DNA of 23,196 nt from an uncultured Ruminococcus sp. (GTDB lineage Bacteria > Bacillota > Clostridia > Oscillospirales > Ruminococcaceae): the NCBI GenBank assembly GCA_946186215.1, contig CAMHMM010000006.1, positions 1-23,196 on the forward strand, in the 5' to 3' direction. How positions within the stretch are numbered: the stretch's first letter is position 1; every line of letters starts with the position of its first letter. Under the pieces are notes generated by a model. The model saw only the letters and a list, made by a program, of their open reading frames with translations. It was not told the DNA's origin and did no database searches. Below, piece by piece: positions 12,532 to 20,463 of this stretch. Both the position numbers and the translations under genes were made by a program.

Positions 12532-12858
12532 ATGTCAGAAAATAATGATAAGAAGCTTGATATTGAAGAACTCGAAAATACATCGGGCGGTTATGTTGTA
12601 AGCGGCCCTACAAATCCGGGCGCTGTTGGCTATGTTACATATGATCACTGGATCGCTGTGCCCAGAACAAATCTCTGCAACAGCCCTCTCTACAGCCCCC
12701 GCTGCTTCATCGGCGCTCTGTTCCAGTTTGATGCACTGCAGATCGTGGGCGCACCTGTAAGAGGCAGTGACGGGATCGAATATGTTCCCGTAAGAGTACC
12801 TAAGTACAGCTTCAAGTTTGGCTATGTTATCAGAACTCAGATTACACCTCTCGTGTGA
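12532..12858 (+). CDS. Double-glycine-leader SH3-like secreted protein 1
   Basis: I start at the ATG at 12532 because GGAGGAA lies just upstream and a bacteriocin-type leader begins there; an in-frame ATG at 12454 has no ribosome site. The product has 108 residues. The leader MSENNDKKLDIEELENTSGG (1-20) has the E-L-x-x-x-S-G-G pattern cleaved by peptidase-containing ABC exporters. The 88-residue remainder has an SH3-like pattern: SPLYS, then GSDGIEYVPVRV, then GYVIRTQIT. It contains two Cys (NLCNSPLYSPRCF), possibly a disulfide. It is the first of three tandem paralogues. No exporter gene is in the window. It may be an antimicrobial, a cell-wall-binding factor or a signal. Leader type is confident; SH3 fold is inferred from pattern. 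Confidence 0.75.
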   Translation: MSENNDKKLDIEELENTSGGYVVSGPTNPGAVGYVTYDHWIAVPRTNLCNSPLYSPRCFIGALFQFDALQIVGAPVRGSDGIEYVPVRVPKYSFKFGYVIRTQITPLV

Positions 12859-12883
12859 TATGTAATTATCAGGAGGAATGTCC

Positions 12884-13243
12884 ATGAGCGAAAAGTTAAA
12901 TGAAAGCATCACCGATCAGGAGCTGAGCTCGGTCAGCGGCGGCGTTTTATACGGCAATACTGCGCCTGTTGCGAATACTTACGGCACCCTTGACTGGAAC
13001 GGATATACATATATATATCCTTACGCAGTCTATGCGGATTTCGGCCTTGGCTATGTAAGCGGCTCCGCTCCGCTGTATTCTGCTCCCGTTAATGAGCAGA
13101 CATTCAGTTATGTGACCAATCAGAGGGTGCAGCTCATCGAGAATACCGTTGCAGGGCCTGACGGCGTGATGTATCAGAAGGTCTTCTGCCTGTTTGACGG
13201 CAGAACGGGCTATGTTCCCTATAATTCTATCACTATGATGTGA
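12884..13243 (+). CDS. Double-glycine-leader SH3-like secreted protein 2
   Basis: The start at 12884 lies 7 nt after AGGAGG (12871-12876). The ATG at 12878 touches the ribosome site and is unlikely. The product has 119 residues, with leader MSEKLNESITDQELSSVSGG (1-20), a textbook ELSSVSGG double-glycine signal. The 99-residue core is rich in Tyr, Val and Gly. It repeats the pattern of its neighbour: APLYS, about 25 residues, GPDGVMY, then TGYVPYNSIT. One Cys (VFCLF). The gap to gene 1 is 25 nt and to gene 3 is 23 nt, and all three share one promoter and terminator. By analogy with SH3b domains, the core might bind peptidoglycan or another wall polymer. It is too long and too poor in Cys and Ser/Thr clusters for a typical lantibiotic. 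Confidence 0.75.
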   Translation: MSEKLNESITDQELSSVSGGVLYGNTAPVANTYGTLDWNGYTYIYPYAVYADFGLGYVSGSAPLYSAPVNEQTFSYVTNQRVQLIENTVAGPDGVMYQKVFCLFDGRTGYVPYNSITMM

Positions 13244-13266
13244 TCCTGTGAGGTGATAAGTACAGG

Positions 13267-13581
13267 ATGAACAGTAAACTTACCGACAATGAGCTGGGCG
13301 TGGTAAGCGGAGGCAAGGCGCTTTCCTTCCCCAACAGCGGCGTTGCCGAGAATGAATTTTCCGAAAAGGGGTATATTCTCCTCAAAGGGCAGACTCCTTT
13401 TCTGAATTCTCTCTCAGATGTGGTCAGTTCTGGCACTAAATACCTTAGTGCAGGAAAAAACTGCAGATTCATCAAGGGAGAGGAATATGTAGAATATTCC
13501 GGCGCAGACGGCCAGAGCTACTATCATGTGCACAGCGATGATCTGAGCAAGGACGGATATATTCTCGAAAGTTCGACCTGA
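13267..13581 (+). CDS. Double-glycine-leader SH3-like secreted protein 3
   Basis: A 104-residue protein starting at 13267 with GAGGTGAT at 13250-13257. The leader is short, MNSKLTDNELGVVSGG (1-16), and keeps the EL...SGG cleavage pattern. The 88-residue core aligns loosely with the other two: TPFLNS, about 30 residues, GADGQSYYHV, then DGYILESS. It is the most diverged of the trio, with one Cys (KNCRF) and a more acidic tail. It ends 5 nt before a strong terminator and so closes the operon. Three diverged paralogues side by side suggest a multi-component secreted factor or diversified targets. The function is unknown. Confidence 0.7.
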   Translation: MNSKLTDNELGVVSGGKALSFPNSGVAENEFSEKGYILLKGQTPFLNSLSDVVSSGTKYLSAGKNCRFIKGEEYVEYSGADGQSYYHVHSDDLSKDGYILESST

Positions 13582-13585
13582 CACC

Positions 13586-13625
13586 AAACAGCATTTCCGA
13601 CACAGCGCGGAAATGCTGTTTTCTT
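13586..13625 (+). terminator. Rho-independent terminator of the double-glycine operon
   Basis: AAACAGCATTTCCG (13586-13599) pairs perfectly with CGGAAATGCTGTTT (13608-13621), an 8-nt loop between them, and the run TTTTCTTT follows. Confidence 0.92.
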
Positions 13626-13706
13626 TGTGCCCTGTGCCTGAAAACCGCAGTATGGGCTGACATTCGTTTAAGAGGGCTTTGCAACCGAATTTTGTAACGA
13701 TTTTTG

Positions 13707-13775
13707 TTGACAAATATCTCATTTGATGATAGAATAGTTTTATAGAATTTCAGACCGGACAGCCTGTCTGTCCGG
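13707..13775 (+). promoter_or_regulatory. Sigma-A promoter and leader hairpin for the TM2-protein operon
   Basis: TTGACA (13707-13712) and TAGAAT (13730-13735) are spaced by 17 bp. The leader then carries an 8-bp hairpin, CCGGACAG (13755-13762) with CTGTCCGG (13768-13775), with no T run. A further TATAAT at 13864-13869 has no -35 box. Apart from a possible 21-codon ORF, the 316-bp gap 13582-13897 holds only the terminator and these signals. Confidence 0.72.
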
Positions 13776-13831
13776 CATTACATAAGAAAGCCGAAGTCGT
13801 GTTTCTGCACAGACAAACGCGAAAACCGCAT

Positions 13832-13897
13832 ATGAAAAGAGCCAGCAGGCTTTTCGGTGTTTCTATAATAGCATTTGTTTATATAGGTGAATGTTAA
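13832..13897 (+). CDS. Possible 21-codon hydrophobic leader ORF
   Basis: The ORF reads MKRASRLFGVSIIAFVYIGE plus Cys, and its stop is followed at the next base by the ATG of the TM2-protein gene. The basic start and hydrophobic centre resemble a signal or membrane peptide. There is no convincing ribosome site (upstream is GAAAACCGCAT), so it may be chance. Confidence 0.22.
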   Translation: MKRASRLFGVSIIAFVYIGEC

Positions 13898-14794
13898 ATG
13901 AGTGAATTTTACAGACAGAACGGGGAATTATACGACGAACCTGCACAATCCCGCCCGCAGTTTCGCACGCAGCCTGATGAGCGCAGCTTTGAGGAAAAGC
14001 TCAGGGAGGATGCACAGCCCGTTCAGGCGGAGATAGTATATGAGCCTGATATACCCGACGGCGGCGGGAATATAAATGACGGCTACGGCTACCAGCAGAG
14101 AAGCTACGGCGGTCAGAACGGCTACCCCGGTCAGGCGGGCTACGGCGGCGCACAGGGCGGTTATGGCGGCGCAGGAGGCGGTTATGACAGCGTTCCTTCG
14201 AGAAACAATTACGGCGGCTACCCCGACGGATACGCACAGTCCCGACAGGAGCCAAGCCGCGCTGCAGCAGCATATTACGATGACCAGCCCTATCAGAATG
14301 TGAATGTGCAGGTGGACAGGCAGAATATGTGCCCCGAATGCGGCAGTGTTATCGCAGAGGGCATACGCTTTTGCACAAAATGCGGAGCAGATCTTGCTAA
14401 TCCCCGCCACAGGCATGAGCATAAGCGCTACCATCGTGAACGCCGCGCTGCGCAGCACGCACAGACAAATACACAGACACATACTCAGACGCAGGGGAAT
14501 TTCAATACCGCCAACAGCTACAATACCACCAATATCTACTACAATTACGGTACGGATAATTCCCACAGCAATGTTCAGGTGAATACGGGCGGAAAAATGC
14601 CCCGCAACAAATGGGTGACATTCGGCCTCACCTTAGGCCTCGGCGTACTGGGTGTACACTGCTTTTACGAGGGCAAGATCGGAAAGGGACTTGCATATCT
14701 CTTTACGGGCGGCCTTTTCGGTATAGGCTATATCATCGACCTGATAATCTCGATCATGAGGCTTTTCAACAGGGGCGATTACTATATTCCGTGA
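13898..14794 (+). CDS. Zinc-ribbon and TM2-domain membrane protein with Gly/Tyr-rich linker
   Basis: A 298-residue protein starting 7 nt after AGGTGA (13885-13890). Residues 1-60 are polar and acidic. About 62-135 is low complexity rich in Gly, Tyr and Gln (such as GYGGAQGGYGGAGGGY). A two-CXXC zinc ribbon follows (CPECG 145-149, CTKCG about 161-165), then a basic His/Arg stretch and a Gln/Thr/Asn linker. The C-terminal TM2 domain (about 235-298) has two hydrophobic segments with GLGVLGVHCFYEGKIGKGLA between and around them. This layout, TM2 plus zinc ribbon, is common in Firmicutes, but its role is not established. It heads an operon-like series. The disordered part may drive self-association at the membrane; that is inference. 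Confidence 0.85.
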   Translation: MSEFYRQNGELYDEPAQSRPQFRTQPDERSFEEKLREDAQPVQAEIVYEPDIPDGGGNINDGYGYQQRSYGGQNGYPGQAGYGGAQGGYGGAGGGYDSVPSRNNYGGYPDGYAQSRQEPSRAAAAYYDDQPYQNVNVQVDRQNMCPECGSVIAEGIRFCTKCGADLANPRHRHEHKRYHRERRAAQHAQTNTQTHTQTQGNFNTANSYNTTNIYYNYGTDNSHSNVQVNTGGKMPRNKWVTFGLTLGLGVLGVHCFYEGKIGKGLAYLFTGGLFGIGYIIDLIISIMRLFNRGDYYIP

Positions 14795-14809
14795 TGAACA
14801 GGAGCATAT

Positions 14810-15622
14810 ATGGACGAGATAACAGAGCTTCTCACCTCTGAGAAAAAGGAAAAGAAATTCAAGAGGAATATGCTGGCGTATCTGCGGCGCAGCAATTATG
14901 AAGTAAAGGTGCGCTCGGATTTTTTCTACACCCTTTCCAACGGCAAGGATACCGTGGATATGGATCTTTCATCCTATTGCTACGAATACTCCGACAAGCC
15001 CTCGGATACGGTGTTTGACAATGCCCTCGCCGCGGTCGCAGCGCTTTTTCAGACGCTCGACAGAATGGACACATTCACCAACGGGCAGGACTTTATAAGG
15101 TTCATCGCAATGCCGCCCGAAAAGGTGAGCGGTAATATGATCACCGATGATTTTCCCGGGGATATCAAAAAGGTACTTTGCTATACCTCCGATAATATGC
15201 ACGCCCATGTGCTCTCACCTGATTATCAGAAAAAATGGGATGTGCCCCGTGAGGTGCTTTTCTCCGTGGCGGACAGAAATATGGCGAAGCTTTTCAGAAC
15301 GGTCAAATATCGCCGCTTCAAGGCAGGGGATCATGAATGTGCGGAATTTTATTCCGACGGCAATGATTTTATCCCGTCGCTGATGATGTGCAGCGGGTTT
15401 TACGAATTTGTTTCGGCTATGATAGGAGAGAGATTCCTTCTCTGCATCCCATCATCCGCAAGCTTTCTTGTGATCTCAAAGCCTGCCGGCAGCGAGATCG
15501 CCAAAATATCAAACGAGGTATGGGACGAGAACAGAAGCTCTGCCGATCCGATCACTTCGGCAATGTATCTGTTCACACCCAAAAAAGTGGAGGTGATACC
15601 TCCTCCGGAATTTATCCGATAG
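14810..15622 (+). CDS. DUF1444/YtpQ-like protein of unknown function
   Basis: A 270-residue protein, probably cytosolic: no signal peptide or membrane helix. AGGAG (14800-14804) precedes the start, and the gene follows the TM2 gene by 15 nt. The N-terminus is highly charged (SEKKEKKFKRNMLAYLRRSN). The C-terminal third (RFLLCIPSSASFLVISKP, then ADPITSAMYLF) resembles the end of YtpQ/DUF1444 proteins, where a conserved P..D.L.V segment is followed by PLS..LY. That match is from memory and weak. Its TAG stop lies inside the ribosome site of the following LRR gene, so the two are tightly coupled. No catalytic motif is evident. Confidence 0.55.
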   Translation: MDEITELLTSEKKEKKFKRNMLAYLRRSNYEVKVRSDFFYTLSNGKDTVDMDLSSYCYEYSDKPSDTVFDNALAAVAALFQTLDRMDTFTNGQDFIRFIAMPPEKVSGNMITDDFPGDIKKVLCYTSDNMHAHVLSPDYQKKWDVPREVLFSVADRNMAKLFRTVKYRRFKAGDHECAEFYSDGNDFIPSLMMCSGFYEFVSAMIGERFLLCIPSSASFLVISKPAGSEIAKISNEVWDENRSSADPITSAMYLFTPKKVEVIPPPEFIR

Positions 15623-15631
15623 GAGCTGTTT

Positions 15632-16761
15632 ATGAGAAAATTAAGTCAGGAAAAGAAAAAAAGTATTCTCAGGATAATCGTCCTGATAATGGCCATCGCC
15701 CTTGCGTTGACTGTGGTGGTGCTTCCCTTTGCAATGAATGCATCCGCAGCTGAGGTCGATGTGGTGGTATCATCCTTTGATGAAGGCAGTCTTGCATCTG
15801 CGATCGACACGGCAAAGGACGGCGAGGACCTCAACAATATCACACGGCTTTCCATTTCCGGCGGCACACTCAGTGCCGCTGATTTTGAAGCTATATGCGG
15901 TTACCCGAACATCGAACGGCTCGAACTGTCAGGCTCGCAGGTAAAGGACGGCATCATTCCCGAAAATGCCCTTGCTGCAAGAAACAAGCTTGCCGTGGTA
16001 TCTCTCCCCTCGAATACAGTGGAGATAGGTGCGAATGCTTTTTCCAATAACCGCCTGCTTACAAAGATCACCATGCCTGCTACGGTGAGGAAAATAGATG
16101 ACTACGCTTTCTCGGGCTGCGAGGGGATAGATGTGTTCAACATCCCCTCGGAGACAGAGTATATCGGAACGGGAGCATTTGCTGACTGCAAGGCGCTGAG
16201 CGTATTTGAGCTGCCTCCCGCAATAACAGCAATTCCCGACAACTGCTTTTCAAAGGCAGCGCTCAAGGAGATACACATAGGCTGATACTTGAGAACTGCC
16301 ATGATCTTGAAAATGTGTATTTCTACGGAAAGACAGCGCCCACTATCGGCAGCAGTGCATTCCAGAATGTACACACCACCATTCATACATACAAGGATAC
16401 CGAGGGCTTTGATTCACAGACCAATGAATTCATATCCGTAGCGTATGACCTTTCGGATGACAGTGTTTACACACCGCCCGCACCCTCTGTGACTGAGGAG
16501 ACTGCACAGGCGCAGACCGATGCGGAAGAGACGGATGAAGAGAAAGAGACAGAAGAAGCAGAAGACACCACTACCATCGCTGAGACCGATGCGCCCACAT
16601 CCACCGCAGACGATACCGCTTCCCAAACAACAGCCTCCGGTAACGAGACAAACAAGACCGAAAACGGCGGTGTGAACATCGTCCTTGTGATAATCATTGC
16701 AGTTCTCGCACTCGCAGCAGGCGTATTCGCAACGCTCTTCTTCGTGGGCAGAAAAAAGTAA
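15632..16761 (+). pseudogene. Membrane-anchored BspA-type LRR protein, broken by a frameshift
   Basis: The first part (15632-16285, 217 codons) has a signal/anchor helix (about 12-38), then LRR_5 repeats such as IGANAFSNNRLLTKITMP, and stops abruptly after SKAALKEIHIG. The downstream frame, open from before 16288 and shifted to another phase, continues LILENCHDLENVYFYG with a last repeat. It ends in a Thr/Glu-rich stalk and a C-terminal membrane helix (VNIVLVIIIAVLALAAGVF) with GRKK. The two parts complete one another as a single surface protein. Compared with the 22-23-residue repeat spacing, about 7-8 residues are missing at the junction, consistent with loss of 22 or 25 bp (3n+1). AGGAG precedes the start. 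Either a true pseudogene (or phase variant) or a sequencing/assembly error. Confidence 0.75.
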
Positions 16762-16774
16762 AGGACAGGCAGAT

Positions 16775-18460
16775 ATGAAATTCAGTGAAATGAAATATAC
16801 CCGTCCCGATATGGAACAGCTCGGGGCAGCGGCAGAGAAATGCGCCGGATTGCTTAAAAATGCACAGACCGCAGAGGATGCAAAGGCAGCTTACCTTGAA
16901 TGGGACAAAACAGCGCGGAAGTTCGATACGGCGATGAACCTCGGCTATATCCGCCACAGTATAGACACCCTTGACGAATACTACAGCGCGGAAAATGATT
17001 TCTTTGATGAAAACTGTCCCGCCTTTTCTGAGTACAACGAGCAGGTATCCAAGGCATTGGCCGAAAGCCGCTTCCGCAGTGAGCTTGAAAAAGAACTCGG
17101 CAGTATCCTGTTTACGAATATCGACCTGTTTCTGAGCGGCTTTAAAAAGGAAAATATCCCCCTTATGCAGGAGGATAACAAGCTTGTCACCGAGTATGAA
17201 AAGCTGATCGCGTCCGCTCAGATAGAATTTGAGGGAAAGGTCTGCACACTTTCCGAGCTCACACCCTATATGCAGTCACCGGACACGGAGCTGCGTCACA
17301 GGGCATGGCAGGCTAAAAGCAGCTTTTTCAGCGAGCACGGTGAAGAGCTTGACAGAATATATGACGATATGGTAAGGCTGCGCACAGATATGGCGAAAAA
17401 TCTCGGCTTTGAAAATTATGTAAAGCTCGGGTATATCAATATGAGGCGCAACTGCTACGGCGAAGAAGATATAATAAGGTTCAGAGAATCGGTAGTAAAA
17501 TACCTTGTTCCCCTTGCAGACAAGCTCTACCGCAGTCAGGCAGAAAGAACAGGAGTGGCATATCCCCTGAAATATGCGGATCTGAGCCTTACCTATCCCG
17601 ACGGCAACGCCATCCCGAAGGGTACGCCGGAGGAGATACTCGAAGCGGGACGGAGATTTTACCGCTCACTCTCTCCGCAGACAGGTGAGTTTTTCGATTT
17701 CATGCTCGAAAATGAGCTTATGGATGTACTCAGCCGCAAGGGAAAGATGCAGGGCGGCTACTGCACGGAACTGCCCGATTTTGAAGCGCCGTTCATATTC
17801 GCTAATTTCAACGGCACACAGGGGGATGTTGAGGTAATAACTCATGAGGCAGGCCATGCCTTTGCCGCATACACCAACAGAAAGGCACTGCTTCTTGAGA
17901 CCATGCTCCCCACTATCGAGGCCTGCGAGATACATTCCATGACAATGGAATTTTTCGCCTACAGCAGCGCTGAGGATTTCTTCGGAGAAAACGCCCGTAA
18001 GTACATATACAAGCATCTTTCCGATGCAATCGAATTTATCCCCTACGGCACTATGGTTGATCATTTCCAGCATATAGTCTATGAGCATCCCGAAATGACA
18101 CCCGCACAGCGCACAGAGGAATGGAAGCGGCTCACCGGCATATATATGCCGTGGATAGACCTTGACGGCTCTCCCTTCTACGGTGAGGGGCGTGCATGGC
18201 AGCAGCAGTCACATATCTACGAGCGGCCGTTCTACTACATAGATTACTGTCTTGCTCAGACTGTTGCTCTGGAATTCTGGGTTTTAATGCAAAAGGACAG
18301 AAAGGATGCATTTGAACGCTATTATAGGCTTGTGTCCGTTGGCGGCAGAAAGACCTTTACCGAACTTGTGGAGACTGCAGGGCTTGAAAGCCCCTTTACG
18401 GGGGATGCACTGAGAGAAGCTGCTCAAAAGGCTCAGGAAATGCTTCTGAGTCTGAAATGA
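16775..18460 (+). CDS. M3-family oligoendopeptidase (PepF-like zinc metallopeptidase)
   Basis: The start at ATG 16775 (MKFSEMKYTRPDME) is the family-like N-terminus. The frame extends further up, but the extra residues overlap the LRR gene's membrane-anchor codons. The product has 561 residues, normal for the family. The zinc site is H357-E358-AG-H361 in ITHEAGHAF, with E385 in EACEIHSM as probable third ligand. The C-terminal pocket segment YERPFYYIDYCLAQTVALEF is typical. No signal peptide, so it is cytoplasmic and degrades short peptides. It follows the LRR gene by 13 nt. An inverted repeat (AATGATC 18456-18462 with GATCATT 18485-18491) overlaps its end. A role in degrading exported leader peptides is conceivable but not shown. 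Confidence 0.92.
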   Translation: MKFSEMKYTRPDMEQLGAAAEKCAGLLKNAQTAEDAKAAYLEWDKTARKFDTAMNLGYIRHSIDTLDEYYSAENDFFDENCPAFSEYNEQVSKALAESRFRSELEKELGSILFTNIDLFLSGFKKENIPLMQEDNKLVTEYEKLIASAQIEFEGKVCTLSELTPYMQSPDTELRHRAWQAKSSFFSEHGEELDRIYDDMVRLRTDMAKNLGFENYVKLGYINMRRNCYGEEDIIRFRESVVKYLVPLADKLYRSQAERTGVAYPLKYADLSLTYPDGNAIPKGTPEEILEAGRRFYRSLSPQTGEFFDFMLENELMDVLSRKGKMQGGYCTELPDFEAPFIFANFNGTQGDVEVITHEAGHAFAAYTNRKALLLETMLPTIEACEIHSMTMEFFAYSSAEDFFGENARKYIYKHLSDAIEFIPYGTMVDHFQHIVYEHPEMTPAQRTEEWKRLTGIYMPWIDLDGSPFYGEGRAWQQQSHIYERPFYYIDYCLAQTVALEFWVLMQKDRKDAFERYYRLVSVGGRKTFTELVETAGLESPFTGDALREAAQKAQEMLLSLK

Positions 18461-18600
18461 TCACAGGCATAAAGTCACCCTATAGATCATTATAATGCGT
18501 TGAAAAAGGACAGGAATGAAAGCTGCCCTTTCAGAATGATATTGATATAAGGAACACCACGGCCTGCCAGACCGTGAGTGCGACTTAGAAAGGTACAGAG

Positions 18601-19545
18601 ATGGAAAGACCTGCAAACAGAAATGAGAAGATAGATGCTCTCATCGGAAACATAGAAAAAGTCATCGTCGGAAAACGCGATGCCATCGAGCTTGTAATAA
18701 CTGCGATGCTCACAGGCGGCCATGTGCTCATAGAGGATGTGCCGGGTGTCGGAAAAACACAGCTTGTTTCAGCACTTGCCCGTTCCTGCGACGGTATATT
18801 CGGCCGTCTGCAGATGACTCCCGATGTAATGCCCACGGATATAACGGGCTTTACTCTTATAAATCCCGGGGATTATACCAAGTCCTTCCAGAAGGGTGCG
18901 GCGTTCTGCAACTTTCTCCTTGCTGATGAGATAAACCGCGCCAGCCCGAAATCCCAGTCTGCACTTCTTGAAATAATGGAGGAGGGGCAGGTAAGTATCG
19001 ACGGCATCACATACACGCTTCCCTCGCCTTTTATGGTGCTTGCCACACAGAACCCTGTCGAGACCTACGGCACATACCATCTCCCCGAGGCGCAGATGGA
19101 CAGATTCATCATGAAGATAAGCATGGGCTACCCCTCGGGCAAGGATGAGGCAGAGATACTCGACCGTAACGAGAACAGAGCCACCGCCAAGGAGCTCACG
19201 CCCGTGCTTTCCTGCAGTGATATCGTGGAGATGTGTGAAAGCATCAGAGATGTTAAATGTACAGACCAGCTCAAGGATTATATCGTAGCCATCGCCGATG
19301 CCACAAGAAAGGCTGATTTTATAAAGCTTGGTGTCAGCCCCCGCGGAAGCATCGCGCTTTATAGGGCATCAAAGGCATATGCCATGATATCGGGAAGAAA
19401 CTATGTCATTCCCGACGATATCAAGACGCTGGCACCCTATGTGCTTTCCCACAGGCTGATACTCACGCCGAAGGGGAAATCCGCCTGCGGCGATCAGGCA
19501 GGCGCGGTAGCAAAGATACTTGAAGGAGTAAGAGTGCCCTACTGA
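18601..19545 (+). CDS. MoxR-type AAA+ ATPase
   Basis: A 314-residue ATPase with Walker A (EDVPGVGKT, G49-T53), Walker B (LLADEINRASPK, D109-E110), sensor 1 (LATQNPVE) and a C-terminal lid with SPRGSIALYRASKAYA, all as in the MoxR/RavA group. These chaperone-like ATPases usually sit beside DUF58, VWA and transglutaminase-type genes. Here the next gene, 19 nt on, is a GH16 glycosidase and no such partner is present, so it looks like a lone MoxR. The 140-bp gap before it holds a small hairpin (CACGG 18558-18562 with CCGTG 18572-18576) and AAAGG as ribosome site. Substrate unknown; cytoplasmic. Confidence 0.92.
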   Translation: MERPANRNEKIDALIGNIEKVIVGKRDAIELVITAMLTGGHVLIEDVPGVGKTQLVSALARSCDGIFGRLQMTPDVMPTDITGFTLINPGDYTKSFQKGAAFCNFLLADEINRASPKSQSALLEIMEEGQVSIDGITYTLPSPFMVLATQNPVETYGTYHLPEAQMDRFIMKISMGYPSGKDEAEILDRNENRATAKELTPVLSCSDIVEMCESIRDVKCTDQLKDYIVAIADATRKADFIKLGVSPRGSIALYRASKAYAMISGRNYVIPDDIKTLAPYVLSHRLILTPKGKSACGDQAGAVAKILEGVRVPY

Positions 19546-19564
19546 TGCCATCGGAGGGATGACA

Positions 19565-20395
19565 ATGGAGGAAAGAACATTATCTCTTGTGCTGTCGGCA
19601 GTGATGTCAGTGCTGTCCGTGATGAGCGGCGGTCCGAGGGAGGATATCCCCGACAAAGGCTTTTTCACCGCCGCAGATGATATCCTTTACATAGACGGAG
19701 AGGAGTATCAGCTGACCTTTGACGATGAATTTGAAGGCACACAGCTTGATACCTCCAAATGGGAGAGATGCCCCGAGCAGCGGCGGCAGGATTTGAACAA
19801 TTACTGGGATGATTCCATGTCATATCTGGACGGCGAGGGCGATCTTGTCATCGGCATTGATCTTGACAAGGGCAGATATATTTCAGGCGGGATCCGCTCC
19901 AAGGGAAAATTCGAGCAGGCCTATGGGTACTATGAGATACGCTGCACGCTCAATAATATCCCAGGCTACTGGACAGCTTTCTGGCTCTTCAACGACTGCG
20001 TGACCAATGAAGCAAAGGGCGGTAGGAACGGCACGGAGATAGATATCTACGAATCTCCCTACTATGACAGCAAAGAGATACAGCACACGCTCAACTGGGA
20101 CGGCCACGGCAGCGCACATAAATCAGAAGGCAAGGTCGTAAGTGCCGATGTTTATGACGGTGAATTCCATACCTTCGGCCTTTTGTGGACACAGACGGAA
20201 TATGTTTTCTACATAGACGGTCAGGAGAGCTGGTGCACAGATGCAAAGGCGGCACAGGGCACCTGCGAGGAGCCGCTTTATATCAAGGTGACTGCGGAAA
20301 CAGGTTCATGGGTGCCGCATACTCCGGTTGCAACAAAGCTACCCGACCACATAAAGGTGGACTATGTAAGGGCGTATTCAAAAAAAGATGATTGA
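19565..20395 (+). CDS. GH16-family glycoside hydrolase (beta-1,3 or beta-1,3-1,4-glucanase-like)
   Basis: I choose ATG 19565, 7 nt after GGAGG (19553-19557); the ATG at 19559 lies too close to it. The product has 276 residues. After an N-terminal hydrophobic stretch comes the catalytic domain from about residue 50 (LTFDDEFEGTQLDTSKWER). The retaining-hydrolase motif E-I-D-I-Y-E has E158 as nucleophile, D160 as helper and E163 as acid/base. GYYEIRC, PGYWTAFWLF and YVFYIDG are also typical of GH16. The exact polysaccharide cannot be told (laminarin, lichenan, agar or others). The N-terminus (MEERTLSLVLSAVMSVLSVM) is hydrophobic, but carries two Glu and only one Arg, unlike a normal signal peptide. 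There is no binding module or dockerin. Confidence 0.88.
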   Translation: MEERTLSLVLSAVMSVLSVMSGGPREDIPDKGFFTAADDILYIDGEEYQLTFDDEFEGTQLDTSKWERCPEQRRQDLNNYWDDSMSYLDGEGDLVIGIDLDKGRYISGGIRSKGKFEQAYGYYEIRCTLNNIPGYWTAFWLFNDCVTNEAKGGRNGTEIDIYESPYYDSKEIQHTLNWDGHGSAHKSEGKVVSADVYDGEFHTFGLLWTQTEYVFYIDGQESWCTDAKAAQGTCEEPLYIKVTAETGSWVPHTPVATKLPDHIKVDYVRAYSKKDD

Positions 20396-20463
20396 TGCCA
20401 CGCTTACCTTATTGCTTCGGACAAAAGACGACACATATATAAAACAAGCGACGGAGGTGTATT

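Noticed and set aside
12532..13581. Lantibiotic or other modified-peptide cluster
   Set aside because: The cores are 88-99 residues with only one or two Cys, and no modification enzyme or transporter gene is next to them.
16255..16320. Programmed ribosomal frameshift in the LRR gene
   Set aside because: No X-XXY-YYZ slippery sequence is present near the zero-frame stop, and the LRR repeat is shortened at the junction, which fits a deletion better.
16697..16774. Upstream in-frame start for the oligoendopeptidase
   Set aside because: The extra 26 codons overlap the membrane-anchor codons of the preceding gene, and the family-like N-terminus begins at 16775.
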